Notes under the pieces: model-generated
Told to the model about the DNA's origin: nothing
Databases searched by the model: none
The model's input: only the letters and a program-made list of their open reading frames with translations
Shown: piece by piece, positions 18,030-27,699 of the stretch
Layout of the letters: each line of letters begins with the position of its first letter
Position numbering within the stretch: position 1 is the stretch's first letter
Source: an uncultured Lachnospiraceae bacterium
GTDB lineage: Bacteria; Bacillota; Clostridia; Lachnospirales; Lachnospiraceae
Length of the DNA: 64,000 bases
Assembly: GCA_947625775.1 (NCBI GenBank)
Contig: CANQPM010000006.1
Location: forward strand, 141,234 to 205,233
Direction: 5' to 3'
Made by a program: the position numbers and the translations under genes

Positions 18030-18899
18030 ATGAAGGGTATTATTTTGGCGGGAGGATCAGGGACCAGGCTTTATCCGCTTACAAAGGCTATTTCAAAGCA
18101 GATTATGCCTGTGTATGACAAGCCTATGATTTACTATCCGCTTTCGACGCTGATGCTTGCGGGCATAAGGGATATTTTGATTATTTCGACGCCGAGGGAT
18201 TTGCCGATATTTGAGGAGCTTTTTGGCACGGGAGAGCAGCTGGGGCTTCGCATGGAGTATGCGGTGCAGGAGCAGCCGCGCGGGCTTGCGGACGCGTTTA
18301 TCATCGGCGCTGATTTTATCGGCAGCGATTCCGTGGCGCTTGTGCTGGGCGACAATATTTTTTACGGGCAGAGCTTTTCAAAGCTGCTGCAGAGAGTGGC
18401 GGCGAAGGAGAGCGGCGCGACGATTTTCGGATATTATGTGCGTGATCCGAGAGAATACGGCGTAGTGGAGTTTGACAAGGACGGCAAGGCTATTTCCATA
18501 GAGGAAAAGCCCGCAAAGCCAAAGAGCAATTATGCAGTCCCAGGACTTTATTTTTATGACAATGATGTAGTAGAGATTGCAAGAAACGTAAAACCTTCCG
18601 CGCGCGGCGAGATAGAGATTACAAGCATAAACAATGAGTATTTGAGGCGCGGCACGCTTACGGTGGAAACGATGGGGCGCGGCTTTGCATGGCTTGACAC
18701 GGGCAACCATGATTCGCTTCTTGACGCGGCGGATTTTGTGTGCGCTTTCCAGAAAAGGCAGGGCCTGTATATTTCATGCATAGAGGAGATTGCGTACAAG
18801 AGGGGCTTTATCACAAGGGAGCAGCTTTTGGCGCTTGCTGAGCCTCTGATGAAGACGGATTACGGAAAATATTTAGTTGAGGTTGCGAATGGACTCTAA
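18030..18899 (+). CDS. rfbA: Glucose-1-phosphate thymidylyltransferase
   Basis: 289 residues, the usual length for RmlA. ATG 18030 follows AATGGAGGATTAAG. Signature motifs are [11 protein letters not shown] (nucleotide binding), [46 protein letters not shown] and [13 protein letters not shown]. The enzyme joins dTTP and glucose-1-phosphate to give dTDP-glucose, the first step of dTDP-rhamnose synthesis. A palindromic element lies 54 nt upstream. The second GH25 gene begins inside its 3' end. Confidence 0.96.
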   Translation: MKGIILAGGSGTRLYPLTKAISKQIMPVYDKPMIYYPLSTLMLAGIRDILIISTPRDLPIFEELFGTGEQLGLRMEYAVQEQPRGLADAFIIGADFIGSDSVALVLGDNIFYGQSFSKLLQRVAAKESGATIFGYYVRDPREYGVVEFDKDGKAISIEEKPAKPKSNYAVPGLYFYDNDVVEIARNVKPSARGEIEITSINNEYLRRGTLTVETMGRGFAWLDTGNHDSLLDAADFVCAFQKRQGLYISCIEEIAYKRGFITREQLLALAEPLMKTDYGKYLVEVANGL

Positions 18900-20187
18900 G
18901 GCAAAAAGGGCGGGCATATTGATTGCGCTGTGTTCCATAGCTGTTGTAATGGCTGTGGTGGCTGGTGTAAATTATAAACGTCTTGTGGATGGCGGCTCAC
19001 CTCAAAAAGAGGAGGAGCAGACAGCAGCCGATACAGGCGGCGGCATAGCGGAGGACGGGCGCGTGATAGGCGCTGATTTATCTGCGTTTTTAAGGGACGA
19101 AGATTTTTTTGACAAGGAAACGTCCAACGGCTCAAATTTAAGCCATATATCTACTGGGGAAACCGAACCTCTCACGCTGCTTGCAAGCTCGGTTCAGCGT
19201 GACATCAGAGTAAAGATAGTCGATGACAAAGGCGATGTGGTGCAGGGACATGACTATATGGTTGAAGTTGAGGGTGAGGGCACATATTTTGATGACGATA
19301 GAGACGGCATTATCCATATAATGAATGTAAAGCCGGGCGATTATGAGGTTTCGCTTGGAAGCGTCGAGGGATTTGATGTGCCAAGCGAGCCTGCTAAAGT
19401 GCGCGTAAAATCAATAGTGTCATACACGCCGATTGATGATATAAGCTTTTTTGTACATTCAGAAGACGAAATTGATGTGCTGAACGATGACTTGGAGTAT
19501 AAAAACGAGGCTGTAGACGCAGAGGACGAAGACGATTCGCAATATACGGCTTTGCTCAGCGAAGACGAGCGGGACAACGCCGTGGCGCTTGGCATAGATG
19601 TTTCCAAATGGAACAAGGATATAGACTGGGAAATAGTAAAGGCGGAGGGCGTGGATTTTGCGATAATCCGATGCGGCTACCGCGGCTCCTCGTCAGGGCT
19701 GCTGGTTGAGGATCCGTACTTTTTCAAAAATATAGAGGGCGCAAAAAAGGCTGGCATAAAGGTGGGCGTATATTTCTTCTCGCAGGCTGTTGATTTGGTG
19801 GAGGCAGTCGAGGAGGCGAGCATGGCTGTTGCGCTGCTGAATGGCATGGAGCTTGACTTCCCGATATTTATAGACAGCGAGGGCGCTGGCGGTAACGGCA
19901 GGGCTGACGGACTTGACGCGGCGACGCGCACTGCTGTAGTAAATGCTTTTTGCCAGACTGTACAAAACGCCCAGATGGACGCGGGAGTATATGCAAGCCG
20001 CAACTGGTATTACAATAATCTCAATACGGCGGATTTCAATGACATAAAAATATGGCTTGCAGAGTACAGGCAGACGCCGCTCTATGATGGTGAGTATGAC
20101 ATGTGGCAGTACACGTCAAGCGGCGCGGTAGGCGGCATTGAAGGCAGGGTTGACTTGAATGTGAGTTATTTGGGCATAAAACATTAA
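18889..20187 (+). CDS. Membrane-anchored GH25 muramidase, short paralogue
   Basis: 432 residues from ATG 18889, overlapping rfbA by 11 bp, which implies coupled translation of a wall hydrolase with a nucleotide-sugar enzyme. An N-terminal signal anchor (about residues 7-26) is followed by an acidic linker, a small beta domain with [20 protein letters not shown], another acidic stretch (EDEDDSQ) and a C-terminal GH25 domain with [38 protein letters not shown] and DMWQY. The beta domain and catalytic domain match those of the protein at 13296-16694 closely (DDDMDGIIYATNITPG there), so they are paralogues; this one lacks the acidic cytoplasmic head, BIG2 and binding repeat. Confidence 0.88.
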   Translation: MDSKAKRAGILIALCSIAVVMAVVAGVNYKRLVDGGSPQKEEEQTAADTGGGIAEDGRVIGADLSAFLRDEDFFDKETSNGSNLSHISTGETEPLTLLASSVQRDIRVKIVDDKGDVVQGHDYMVEVEGEGTYFDDDRDGIIHIMNVKPGDYEVSLGSVEGFDVPSEPAKVRVKSIVSYTPIDDISFFVHSEDEIDVLNDDLEYKNEAVDAEDEDDSQYTALLSEDERDNAVALGIDVSKWNKDIDWEIVKAEGVDFAIIRCGYRGSSSGLLVEDPYFFKNIEGAKKAGIKVGVYFFSQAVDLVEAVEEASMAVALLNGMELDFPIFIDSEGAGGNGRADGLDAATRTAVVNAFCQTVQNAQMDAGVYASRNWYYNNLNTADFNDIKIWLAEYRQTPLYDGEYDMWQYTSSGAVGGIEGRVDLNVSYLGIKH

Positions 20188-20200
20188 GAAAAAAACATTA

Positions 20201-20241
20201 AGAAACTCTAAGGCGATAAAGTACATCGCCTAAGACTTTCT
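20201..20241 (+). terminator. Stem-loop after the short GH25 gene
   Basis: AGGCGAT pairs with ATCGCCT around the loop AAAGTAC, with partial extension by GAAA and TTTC. It lies 14 bp after the stop codon and just before a second hairpin at 20250. A duplicated ACATTAAGAAA phrase precedes it. Confidence 0.5.
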
Positions 20242-20249
20242 AAATGTTT

Positions 20250-20276
20250 AGAAAAACGCAAGGGCGGCGTTTTTCT
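20250..20276 (+). terminator. Identical 27-nt hairpin, copy 1 (upstream of rfbC)
   Basis: AGAAAAACGC pairs perfectly with GCGTTTTTCT around the loop AAGGGCG. An exact copy lies at 45029-45055, before glmS. The T-tract is inside the 3' arm, so it could terminate transcription in either direction. It ends about 100 nt before rfbC. Confidence 0.6.
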
Positions 20277-20378
20277 TGGATGATTTACGTATTTATTGCT
20301 GAATTCTTACGAAGAATTTGATTGGATTGGGCAGTTTTTGATTGATTTGAGATATTAAGGTGATATGGGAGGATTGAA

Positions 20379-20945
20379 ATGGGAAAAATTACGGTAGAGG
20401 AATGTATTGCGGACGGGATTGTGATAGAGGGGCTGAAGGTTATAACTCCGCAGGTGTTTGGAGATAACAGGGGTTATTTTATGGAGACTTACAATTACAA
20501 TGATTTTAAGGCGGCGGGTATTGATCAGGTCTTTGTGCAGGATAACCAGTCCGCGTCAAAAAGGGGCGTGCTGCGCGGCCTGCATTTCCAGAAAAATTAT
20601 CCGCAGGACAAGCTTGTGCGCGTTATAAAGGGCGAAGTGTATGATGTAGTGGTGGATTTGCGCAAGGATTCAAAGACCTTTGGCAAGTGGTACGGCGTGC
20701 ATCTTTCAGAGGAAAACAAAAAGCAGTTCTTTGTGCCGAAAAACTTTGCGCACGGCTTTCTGGTGCTTTCAGATTATGCTGAGTTCTGCTATAAATGCAC
20801 TGATTTTTACCACCCTGATGACGAGGGCGGCCTGCTCTGGAGCGATCCTGATATCGGCGTTGAGTGGAACATCCCAGAGGGAATGGAGCTTATAATGTCC
20901 GAGAAGGATAAGAAGTGGGGCGGCATAAAGGAATTTAAAAGATGA
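20379..20945 (+). CDS. rfbC: dTDP-4-dehydrorhamnose 3,5-epimerase
   Basis: 188 residues, the normal length for RmlC. ATG 20379 follows GGGAGGATTGAA. Diagnostic motifs are FGDNRGYFMETYN, FVQDNQSASKRGVLRGLHFQ (with the catalytic histidine), YDVVVDLRKDSKTFGKW, FFVPKNFAHGFLVLSD and ECYKCTD-like sequence (FCYKCTDFY). The enzyme inverts C3 and C5 of dTDP-4-keto-6-deoxyglucose. Its stop codon overlaps the start of the ABC permease (ATGA), tying rhamnose precursor supply to glycan export. An rfbD gene for the last step was not found in the window. Confidence 0.95.
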   Translation: MGKITVEECIADGIVIEGLKVITPQVFGDNRGYFMETYNYNDFKAAGIDQVFVQDNQSASKRGVLRGLHFQKNYPQDKLVRVIKGEVYDVVVDLRKDSKTFGKWYGVHLSEENKKQFFVPKNFAHGFLVLSDYAEFCYKCTDFYHPDDEGGLLWSDPDIGVEWNIPEGMELIMSEKDKKWGGIKEFKR

Positions 20946-21943
20946 AGAAAGGCATATCCAAACGAACGATAAAATTATTTGCGACGCTTATGGCGGTGAT
21001 TCTGGCGGCAGTGATTATAATACATCACAATCCGCTGGCGGATCAGCATGAGGAAAATGTCAAAAAGCTGGTTGCATGCCTTATGATAGTCGGCGCTATG
21101 CTGATTTTTTACCGTTTTTACGACAGGCTTGTCTCACTTCCTGCGGAGCTTTGGCAGTCGCGCGAGCTTATCTGGAAGCTTTCCAAAAACGATTTCAAAA
21201 ACAGGTATGCAGGCTCATACATGGGGCGTGTCTGGGCGTTTACGCAGCCTGTAGTGACTGTGCTTTTGTACTGGTTTGTGTTCGGTCATGTGATGGCGCG
21301 GGACAAGCTGGAGGTGCTTACGGTAGGTATTGAGGCGCCGTATGTGCTGTGGCTTACGGCGGGGCTTGTGCCGTGGTTTTATTTCAGCGAGGCGATAAAC
21401 AACGGTACTACCTCGCTGCTCGAATACAATTATCTCGTAAAAAAAGTAGTGTTCAAAATAAGCATTATTCCGATAGTAAAGCTTATAGCGGCATCATTTA
21501 CGCATATATTTTTCGTGTGCTTTATGCTGGCGGTGTATTTTGTCTATGGCTATAAGCCTGATATTTATCTGCTGCAGCTTATCTATTACAGCTTATGCAT
21601 GTTTGTTTTCGTGCTTGCCATCAGCTATTCGACCTGCGCGATAGTTATATTTTTCAGGGATTTGACGCAGATTATAAATATAATATTACAGGTAGGAATG
21701 TGGGCGACGCCGATTTTGTGGAATATCACGCGGCTTGACGATAACCCAGTGCTGCAGAAAATACTTAAAATCAATCCCGTGTTTTATGTTGTAAACGGCT
21801 ACAGGGATGCGATGTTTACCAAAACATGGTTCTGGCAGGATTTTTATTCGACATCTTACTTCTGGATTGTGACAGTGGTGCTTTTTGGAATAGGGGCGCT
21901 TATTTTCCGCAGGCTAAAAGTGCATTTTGCGGACGTGCTTTAG
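20942..21943 (+). CDS. ABC-2 type polysaccharide export permease (Wzm/TagG-like)
   Basis: 333 residues. The start overlaps rfbC by 4 bp. An unusual N-terminal extension with two hydrophobic helices (about 10-27 and 40-57) precedes the family core, which begins with LIWKLSKNDFKNRYAGSYMGRVWAF, followed by six helices with the motifs PYVLWLTAGLVPWFYFSEAI, FRDLTQIINIILQVGMWATPILW and NPVFYVVNGYRD. These are typical of Wzm/TagG permeases that export finished lipid-linked glycans or teichoic acids. The ATPase partner is at 22079-23386. The permease and ATPase together define an ABC-dependent pathway with no need for Wzx/Wzy. Confidence 0.9.
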   Translation: MKKGISKRTIKLFATLMAVILAAVIIIHHNPLADQHEENVKKLVACLMIVGAMLIFYRFYDRLVSLPAELWQSRELIWKLSKNDFKNRYAGSYMGRVWAFTQPVVTVLLYWFVFGHVMARDKLEVLTVGIEAPYVLWLTAGLVPWFYFSEAINNGTTSLLEYNYLVKKVVFKISIIPIVKLIAASFTHIFFVCFMLAVYFVYGYKPDIYLLQLIYYSLCMFVFVLAISYSTCAIVIFFRDLTQIINIILQVGMWATPILWNITRLDDNPVLQKILKINPVFYVVNGYRDAMFTKTWFWQDFYSTSYFWIVTVVLFGIGALIFRRLKVHFADVL

Positions 21944-22078
21944 ATTTGTCTGTAAAGCACCTTATGCGTGAGATGAAGTCTGCAGTGCTTTTTGGAAAAA
22001 TGTGAGCGGTAAAAGCCCGAGGGCGGATTTTCAGGCTTTTGGCTGGAATACTTGCTGGAGCGGACAAGGGGTAAAAAT

Positions 22079-23386
22079 ATGAGTAATGAAACCGCGATTG
22101 CGGTAAAAAACGTATGCAAAATATATAAGCTCTATGATAAGCCGATGGATCGTATGAAAGAGGCGCTGGGGCTTACTAAGACAAAAAAATACAAGGAGCA
22201 CCGCGCGCTTGACAATGTGAGCTTTGACGTAAAGCAGGGCGAGTGCGTGGGCATCATAGGCACAAACGGTTCAGGGAAGTCAACGATACTCAAAATAATA
22301 ACAGGCGTTCTTAATCCGACGAGCGGCAGCGTAGAGGTGGACGGGAGGATATCGGCGCTGCTGGAGCTTGGCGCGGGCTTTAACCAAGAGTATTCGGGAA
22401 TGGAGAATATTTACCTAAACGGCACTATGAACGGCTTTTCAAAGTCTGAGATAGACGCGCGTATGGCGGACATACTTGATTTTGCCGATATTGGGGATTA
22501 CGTGTACCAGCCCGTGAAGACATATTCGAGCGGCATGTTTGTGCGGCTTGCGTTTTCCGTGGCGATAAATATTGAGCCTGAGATACTTATAGTGGACGAG
22601 GCGCTTTCCGTGGGAGATGTTTTTTTTCAGGCAAAGTGCTATCACAAGTTTGAAGAATTTAAACAGATGGGAAAGACTATCATTATCGTAAGCCACGATT
22701 TGAGCAGCATTGCAAAATACTGTGACAGGGTTATCCTTTTAAATCAGGGCGTTAAGCTTGGCGAGGGTTTGCCCAAGGAAATGATAGACGACTTTAAGCG
22801 CGTGCTTGTGGGACAGTATGAGGCTCCTGAAAGCAAAGCGGAGCAGAGCCTGATAAATGATGCCGAGGTAAGGGAAGCTGTTGTGGCAAAGGCGGCGGAG
22901 CAGAAGAAAGCCCGCGAAAGTGGCGGGGGCGCGTCAAAGCTGCTTGAATACGGCACAAAGCAGGCTGTTATTGAGGAGTTTTACGTCGTTGATGATAAGG
23001 GCACGCGCACAAACGCGGTTATAAAGGGAAGTGAATTTACTATATATATGAGGGTTCGCTTTGAAAGCGATCTGCCTGCGCCGATATTTGCGTTTTCATT
23101 TAAGACGGCGAAAGGAACGGAGATTACAGGCACGAACACAATGTTTGAGAAAGCGTTTTTAGAGCCTGTAAGCGCGGGGGCGGTGAAAGAAGTGACCTTT
23201 ACGCAGAAAATGTCGCTGCAGGGGGGAGAGTACCTTATTTCCTTTGGAGTGACGGGCTATGAGGGCAATGATTTCAAGGTATATCATAGAATGTATGACG
23301 CGTTTGACATAACGGTAATTTCGGACAAAAATACGGTGGGATATTACGATATGGATTCTAAGGTCAGCGTGAGAGACGCTGGCTGA
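22079..23386 (+). CDS. ABC transporter ATPase with C-terminal glycan-binding-type domain (Wzt-like)
   Basis: 435 residues from ATG 22079 with AAGGGG eight bases upstream; the in-frame ATG at 22052 has no such site. The N-terminal ATPase has Walker A GTNGSGKST, the NPTSGSVEV segment, signature YSSGM, Walker B ILIVDEAL and the switch SHD. Residues beyond about 245 are an extra region: a charged linker (about 265-300), then a beta-sandwich (about 305-430) like the Wzt C-terminal domain, with EFYVVDDKGTRTNAVIKGSEF and GVTGYEGNDFKVYH. In E. coli O8/O9a and similar systems this domain recognises the capped non-reducing end of the glycan. The gene just downstream encodes a possible capping enzyme. 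Confidence 0.9.
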   Translation: MSNETAIAVKNVCKIYKLYDKPMDRMKEALGLTKTKKYKEHRALDNVSFDVKQGECVGIIGTNGSGKSTILKIITGVLNPTSGSVEVDGRISALLELGAGFNQEYSGMENIYLNGTMNGFSKSEIDARMADILDFADIGDYVYQPVKTYSSGMFVRLAFSVAINIEPEILIVDEALSVGDVFFQAKCYHKFEEFKQMGKTIIIVSHDLSSIAKYCDRVILLNQGVKLGEGLPKEMIDDFKRVLVGQYEAPESKAEQSLINDAEVREAVVAKAAEQKKARESGGGASKLLEYGTKQAVIEEFYVVDDKGTRTNAVIKGSEFTIYMRVRFESDLPAPIFAFSFKTAKGTEITGTNTMFEKAFLEPVSAGAVKEVTFTQKMSLQGGEYLISFGVTGYEGNDFKVYHRMYDAFDITVISDKNTVGYYDMDSKVSVRDAG

Positions 23387-23419
23387 TGCCAGAGGCGGAT
23401 TATTTGGAGGAGCGGCATA

Positions 23420-25537
23420 ATGGCTGGAGAGTTTGGGCAGGCAGAACAACTTGAAAAGTTTGAAAAGATAGGGAATGTGGTTTTGGATTTGAGCCTTTAT
23501 TCAGGCAAGGATTTATATACAGACGGCGATATTGAGAATGAGATGCTTGAGATTGCGGTAAACCATTCCGTGGAGGAGTTTCCCGATATAATAGAGCAGA
23601 AGAAAAGCTGGCCGATTTTTTATCATTTTTCGCCGTTTCGCTCGAATATAATCGACTGGCTCCCGATTAAAAAGACTGACAAAATACTCGAAATCGGCTC
23701 GGGGTGCGGCGCTGTCACGGGAGCGCTTGCAAGGCGCGCTGGGAGCGTTACCTGTGTTGAGCTGTCAAAAAAGCGCAGTCTGATAAATGCCTATAGAAAC
23801 ATGGAATATGACAACATAACCATTAAGGTGGGTAATTTTAAGGACATTGAGCCGCAGCTTGCAAAGGATTTTGACTATGTGCTGCTTATCGGCGTGTTTG
23901 AATATGGACAGGCATATATCGGAGGCAAAACTCCGTATGAGGATTTTATGCGCATCTGCAATTGCCACAGGAAGCTCGACGGACGGCTTATTATCGCCAT
24001 TGAAAATAAATTTGGGCTAAAATATTGGGCAGGGTGCAGGGAGGATCATTTAGGCACGCACTTTTCAGGGCTTGAGGGCTATCATGAGGGAGGGGCGGCA
24101 AGAACCTTCACGCGGCGCGGGCTTGAAAATATAATGGAGAGCGTCGGCATACATGAGTATTTCTTTTACTATCCTTATCCCGACTATAAATTTATGACGG
24201 CGGTGTACTCGGACAAATATCTGCCGAAGAAGGGCGAGCTGTCAAACAATCTGCGCAATTTTGACAGGGACAGGGTGCTTTTGTTTGACGAGACGCAGGT
24301 GTTTGACCAGATTATTGACGAGAGGGAGTTTCCGCTTTTTTCAAATTCATATCTTGTTGTGGCGGGCGGCGAGCCAAACGCGCTGTACGCGAAATTTTCA
24401 AACGACAGGGACAGCCAGTGGGCTATACGCACGCTTATGGTAAAGGACGCGCCAGGTAAGCTTCACGTGGAAAAGCAGCCTGACACTCCTTCGGCATACG
24501 GGCATATTTCAGATATGCAGCGCGCATATGAGCTGCTGTCAAAGCGCTATGAAGGGACAAAGATTGACATAAACAAATGCGAGCCGATTGGCGGGGACAT
24601 CAAAAACGGGCTTAAATTTGAATTTTGCGCAGGCGTAACGCTGGAGGCAATGCTTGACGAGTGCCTTTCCAGAGCAGACGTGGAGGGATTCAAGCGTCTT
24701 GTCGGCGAGTATATGGAGTGGCTTGGCTACAATGAGGAAAGCGTGTGCGTGAGCAATATTGACTTTATTTTCCCTAATATACTTGTTGACGGCGGCAAGT
24801 GGCATGTGATTGACTATGAGTGGACATTTGAGCGGAGGATTTCGGCAAAGAGCATAGCGTTCCGCGCGTTTTACAATTATATGCTTGGCGGTGAGACAAG
24901 AAAAGCCTGCGGGGAGTTTTTGATGCATGACGTGCTTGGATTTTCGCAGGAGGAGATAGACGAAGCGGTAAAGCAAGAGAGCGGTCTGCAGAGCTATATA
25001 AACGGCAGCCGCGCGTCAGTCAGCAAAATGCGGGAGCTTATCGGCAACAAGGCGTATGAATTGCAGGGCATGCTTGATTACTGCATGCATGTGGACAAAA
25101 AGTATTTTTCAAAAATATATGTGGATTACGGCGGGGGCTTTAGCGAGGAAAATTCGTTCATAGTCAAGGACTGTTATATAGAGGAGAAGTATCTCCGCCT
25201 GCAGCTTGCCATACCTGACGGCGCGGTGCGTCTTAGAATAGATCCATGTGACAATCCGTGTGCGGTGATGATAAATGAGATAAAAATTGACGGCAGGCTT
25301 TATCCCGCTGAAAATGTTGAGGTAAGCGGCGTGCGCCATGAGAGCGGCTATATAATATTTGACGGAAATGATCCCAATATGGCGGTTGATGTAAATGGGG
25401 GCAGACAGCTTACCACTGATATAGTGATAATGGAAATGCCCGATGAAATAGCAAAGGAGTTTACTGAGCGGGCTGCAAAGGAGCAGGATGCGGGTTTCTT
25501 TGCGCGTGTAAAAGGGCATATTAAAAGGCGTTTATAG
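23420..25537 (+). CDS. SAM methyltransferase-kinase-like fusion (WbdD-like chain-terminating candidate)
   Basis: 705 residues from ATG 23420 with GGAGGAG upstream. A class I methyltransferase occupies about residues 60-240 (motif I ILEIGSGCGAVTG, acidic CVELSKKR, YVLLIGVFEY, RLIIAIEN). Residues about 300-490 look like an aminoglycoside-phosphotransferase or kinase fold: an IRTLMVKDAPGKLHVEK strand, EFCAGVTLEAML, and a catalytic-loop-like SNIDFIFPNILVD followed by HVIDYEW. A beta-rich C-terminal domain with a basic tail (GHIKRRL) ends the protein. The methyltransferase plus kinase order, and the place right after a Wzt with a C-terminal domain, match the E. coli O9a terminator WbdD. Function is inferred; kinase activity is not proven by these motifs. 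Confidence 0.7.
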   Translation: MAGEFGQAEQLEKFEKIGNVVLDLSLYSGKDLYTDGDIENEMLEIAVNHSVEEFPDIIEQKKSWPIFYHFSPFRSNIIDWLPIKKTDKILEIGSGCGAVTGALARRAGSVTCVELSKKRSLINAYRNMEYDNITIKVGNFKDIEPQLAKDFDYVLLIGVFEYGQAYIGGKTPYEDFMRICNCHRKLDGRLIIAIENKFGLKYWAGCREDHLGTHFSGLEGYHEGGAARTFTRRGLENIMESVGIHEYFFYYPYPDYKFMTAVYSDKYLPKKGELSNNLRNFDRDRVLLFDETQVFDQIIDEREFPLFSNSYLVVAGGEPNALYAKFSNDRDSQWAIRTLMVKDAPGKLHVEKQPDTPSAYGHISDMQRAYELLSKRYEGTKIDINKCEPIGGDIKNGLKFEFCAGVTLEAMLDECLSRADVEGFKRLVGEYMEWLGYNEESVCVSNIDFIFPNILVDGGKWHVIDYEWTFERRISAKSIAFRAFYNYMLGGETRKACGEFLMHDVLGFSQEEIDEAVKQESGLQSYINGSRASVSKMRELIGNKAYELQGMLDYCMHVDKKYFSKIYVDYGGGFSEENSFIVKDCYIEEKYLRLQLAIPDGAVRLRIDPCDNPCAVMINEIKIDGRLYPAENVEVSGVRHESGYIIFDGNDPNMAVDVNGGRQLTTDIVIMEMPDEIAKEFTERAAKEQDAGFFARVKGHIKRRL

Positions 25538-25621
25538 TATAATTTATGGCAGCCGATGACAGCATATTGCCGTGGAGCGTTTAAAAAGGCATATTAGGTT
25601 GAAAGAGTGAAGTAATTTATA

Positions 25622-27685
25622 ATGATAAACAGGATAAAAAAGGCGATTCAGGACAGATTATATGAAAACTGCATAGATGAATACCGAAAGGAGCTGCGCT
25701 GCCAGACAGATCCGTATCTTTTGTGGGTAAAACAGACAGAAATTTATGGCGCGGAAAGCATTGACGAGGAGGAGTACCCTTCGCTCGGCGTGGTTTATAT
25801 GGAGCAGTGCACGGGCGGATTTACGCTTGACGACATTAAAAACGAGTATATAATATTTGCCTCCAAAAACGGCAGGATTTCCGTGAGGGCGTTTGGAGAG
25901 ATTATGCGCTATTTTGACACGCATAAGGACACAAATATTGTATATCCTGACGAAGATGTCTGGGCGCTTTGCGAGGAGGAAGGCGACAGGCCAAAAGCAG
26001 ACGGCGATGACGAGCTGCGCTGCCGCACTTTCCCATGGACAAAGCCTATGTGGTCGCCCGACACGCTTTTTTCATTTTTCTATTTCGGGAATATTTTTGC
26101 GATAAGAAAGAGCGCGTTTGTGGACATAGAGTGGCTTGGCGATAAGGATTACAGGAAAAACATATATGATTTTGCGCTGAAGGCAACAGAGCTTGGAAAA
26201 CGCGCAGGCCATATCGAAAAGGTGCTTTTCCACGCATACAGAAGGGGAAAAAACATAGCTGAAATAGAAGAAGCGCTTATGCACAGCACGGATTTTATAG
26301 GCGTCGGCGCTGAATATGACGATATCCGCATTGCCGCAATGGAGCGCAGGGGGATTAAGGGCAAAATGGCGGCGGACAGCGCGACAGGGATAACATATCC
26401 GATATATGAGGCAGAGGGAAATCCGCTTGTAAGCATTATCATTCCGTCAAAGGACAATCCCGAGACGCTTAAGCAGTGCATACGCTCCGTTTATAACCAT
26501 ACGGCGTACAAAAATTATGAGATTATAGTGGTGGATAATGGCAGCTCAGCGCGAAACCGCATTGTGCTTGATTCTTTTAAAAATGAGTGTGAATTTTCAT
26601 ATATATATCAGCCGATGGAGTTTAACTTTTCAAAGATGTGCAATATCGGCGCCAGCGCGTCAAAGGGCAGCTATATACTGTTTTTAAATGACGATATGGA
26701 GGCGACGGAGGACTTATGGCTTGACAGAATGCTTGGGCAGGCGGCGTTGAAGCATGTGGGCGCAGTGGGTGCAAAGCTTTTGTACCCCAATTCCACGCTT
26801 ATCCAGCATGCAGGCATAAGCAACACGATATACGGTCCTGGGCATAAGCTGAAAAAAATGGACGACAGCGTTTCATATTATTATGGAAGGAACCGTTTTG
26901 TGTATGACATGATAGGAGTGACGGCCGCATGCCTGCTTATTCGCAGGGATTATCTAAAGGCGATAGGCGGGCTTTACGAGGGGCTTGCGGTGGCTTATAA
27001 TGACGTAGATTTGTGTTTCAGGCTTTGCACAAAGGGGCTGTACAATGTGCAGAGAAATGATGCGGTGCTTTATCATCACGAGTCGCTTAGCCGCGGCGAC
27101 GATATGCAGGACGGGGAAAAGCTGAAACGCCTGCTCAGTGAACAGGAGCTTCTTTACAGCAGGCATAAAAAGTTTTACCACAGGGATCCATTTATAGGCA
27201 CGCTTATGAACGACGGCGATCCCGAGTACAAATGCCGCTGGCTCGAGGCGTATGAGCTTGCCGATACCACAGACTACGTGGAGCAGATAAGCCAAGGGAA
27301 AAAGCTTCCAAATGAGCGCAGAATGAACAACGCCATTATGGTAGTTACAGAGGACTGCAAAAAGGAGCGCTATGTAAAGAAGCCCTATTATCTGATAAAG
27401 GGCTGGGCGTATGTGCCCGATATGGATAATGCCCGCTACAGCTTTAAGCTGCTGTTTGTAAACGGCAGCGGTCAGGTGTGGGAGCTGCCCGTACAGAAGC
27501 GTTACCGAAAGGACGTGGCGGCGATACTTGAAAATCAGGTAAATGTTGACATGACAGGCTTCTGCTGCTGGATATATGAGGGAGCTCTGCCGAATGACAC
27601 ATATGATTTGTGGATTACAGCCAAGGACAACTGTTCAAGGCAACGTCTTTACCGCAATATGGAAAAGCAGCTTGAAGTAAAATAA
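25622..27685 (+). CDS. GT2 rhamnosyltransferase-like enzyme with degenerate first GT domain
   Basis: 687 residues. The active GT-A domain starts near residue 268 (VSIIIPSKDNPETL) with VVDNGSS, the metal-site FLNDDMEA (about 354), QHAGI, and the acceptor-side AYNDVDLCFRL (about 462). Residues 60-240 resemble only the second half of a GT-A domain: EYIIFASKNG stands where an active enzyme has a DxD motif, then PDEDVW, WSPDTLFSFFYFGNIFAIR and HIEKVLFHAY. The nucleotide-binding first half is missing. A C-terminal beta domain (about 570-687) follows. The next gene is a paralogue with the same layout. Likely donor dTDP-rhamnose, by family resemblance and nearby rfb genes. Confidence 0.85.
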   Translation: MINRIKKAIQDRLYENCIDEYRKELRCQTDPYLLWVKQTEIYGAESIDEEEYPSLGVVYMEQCTGGFTLDDIKNEYIIFASKNGRISVRAFGEIMRYFDTHKDTNIVYPDEDVWALCEEEGDRPKADGDDELRCRTFPWTKPMWSPDTLFSFFYFGNIFAIRKSAFVDIEWLGDKDYRKNIYDFALKATELGKRAGHIEKVLFHAYRRGKNIAEIEEALMHSTDFIGVGAEYDDIRIAAMERRGIKGKMAADSATGITYPIYEAEGNPLVSIIIPSKDNPETLKQCIRSVYNHTAYKNYEIIVVDNGSSARNRIVLDSFKNECEFSYIYQPMEFNFSKMCNIGASASKGSYILFLNDDMEATEDLWLDRMLGQAALKHVGAVGAKLLYPNSTLIQHAGISNTIYGPGHKLKKMDDSVSYYYGRNRFVYDMIGVTAACLLIRRDYLKAIGGLYEGLAVAYNDVDLCFRLCTKGLYNVQRNDAVLYHHESLSRGDDMQDGEKLKRLLSEQELLYSRHKKFYHRDPFIGTLMNDGDPEYKCRWLEAYELADTTDYVEQISQGKKLPNERRMNNAIMVVTEDCKKERYVKKPYYLIKGWAYVPDMDNARYSFKLLFVNGSGQVWELPVQKRYRKDVAAILENQVNVDMTGFCCWIYEGALPNDTYDLWITAKDNCSRQRLYRNMEKQLEVK

Positions 27686-27699
27686 AACGAGGTATAGCA

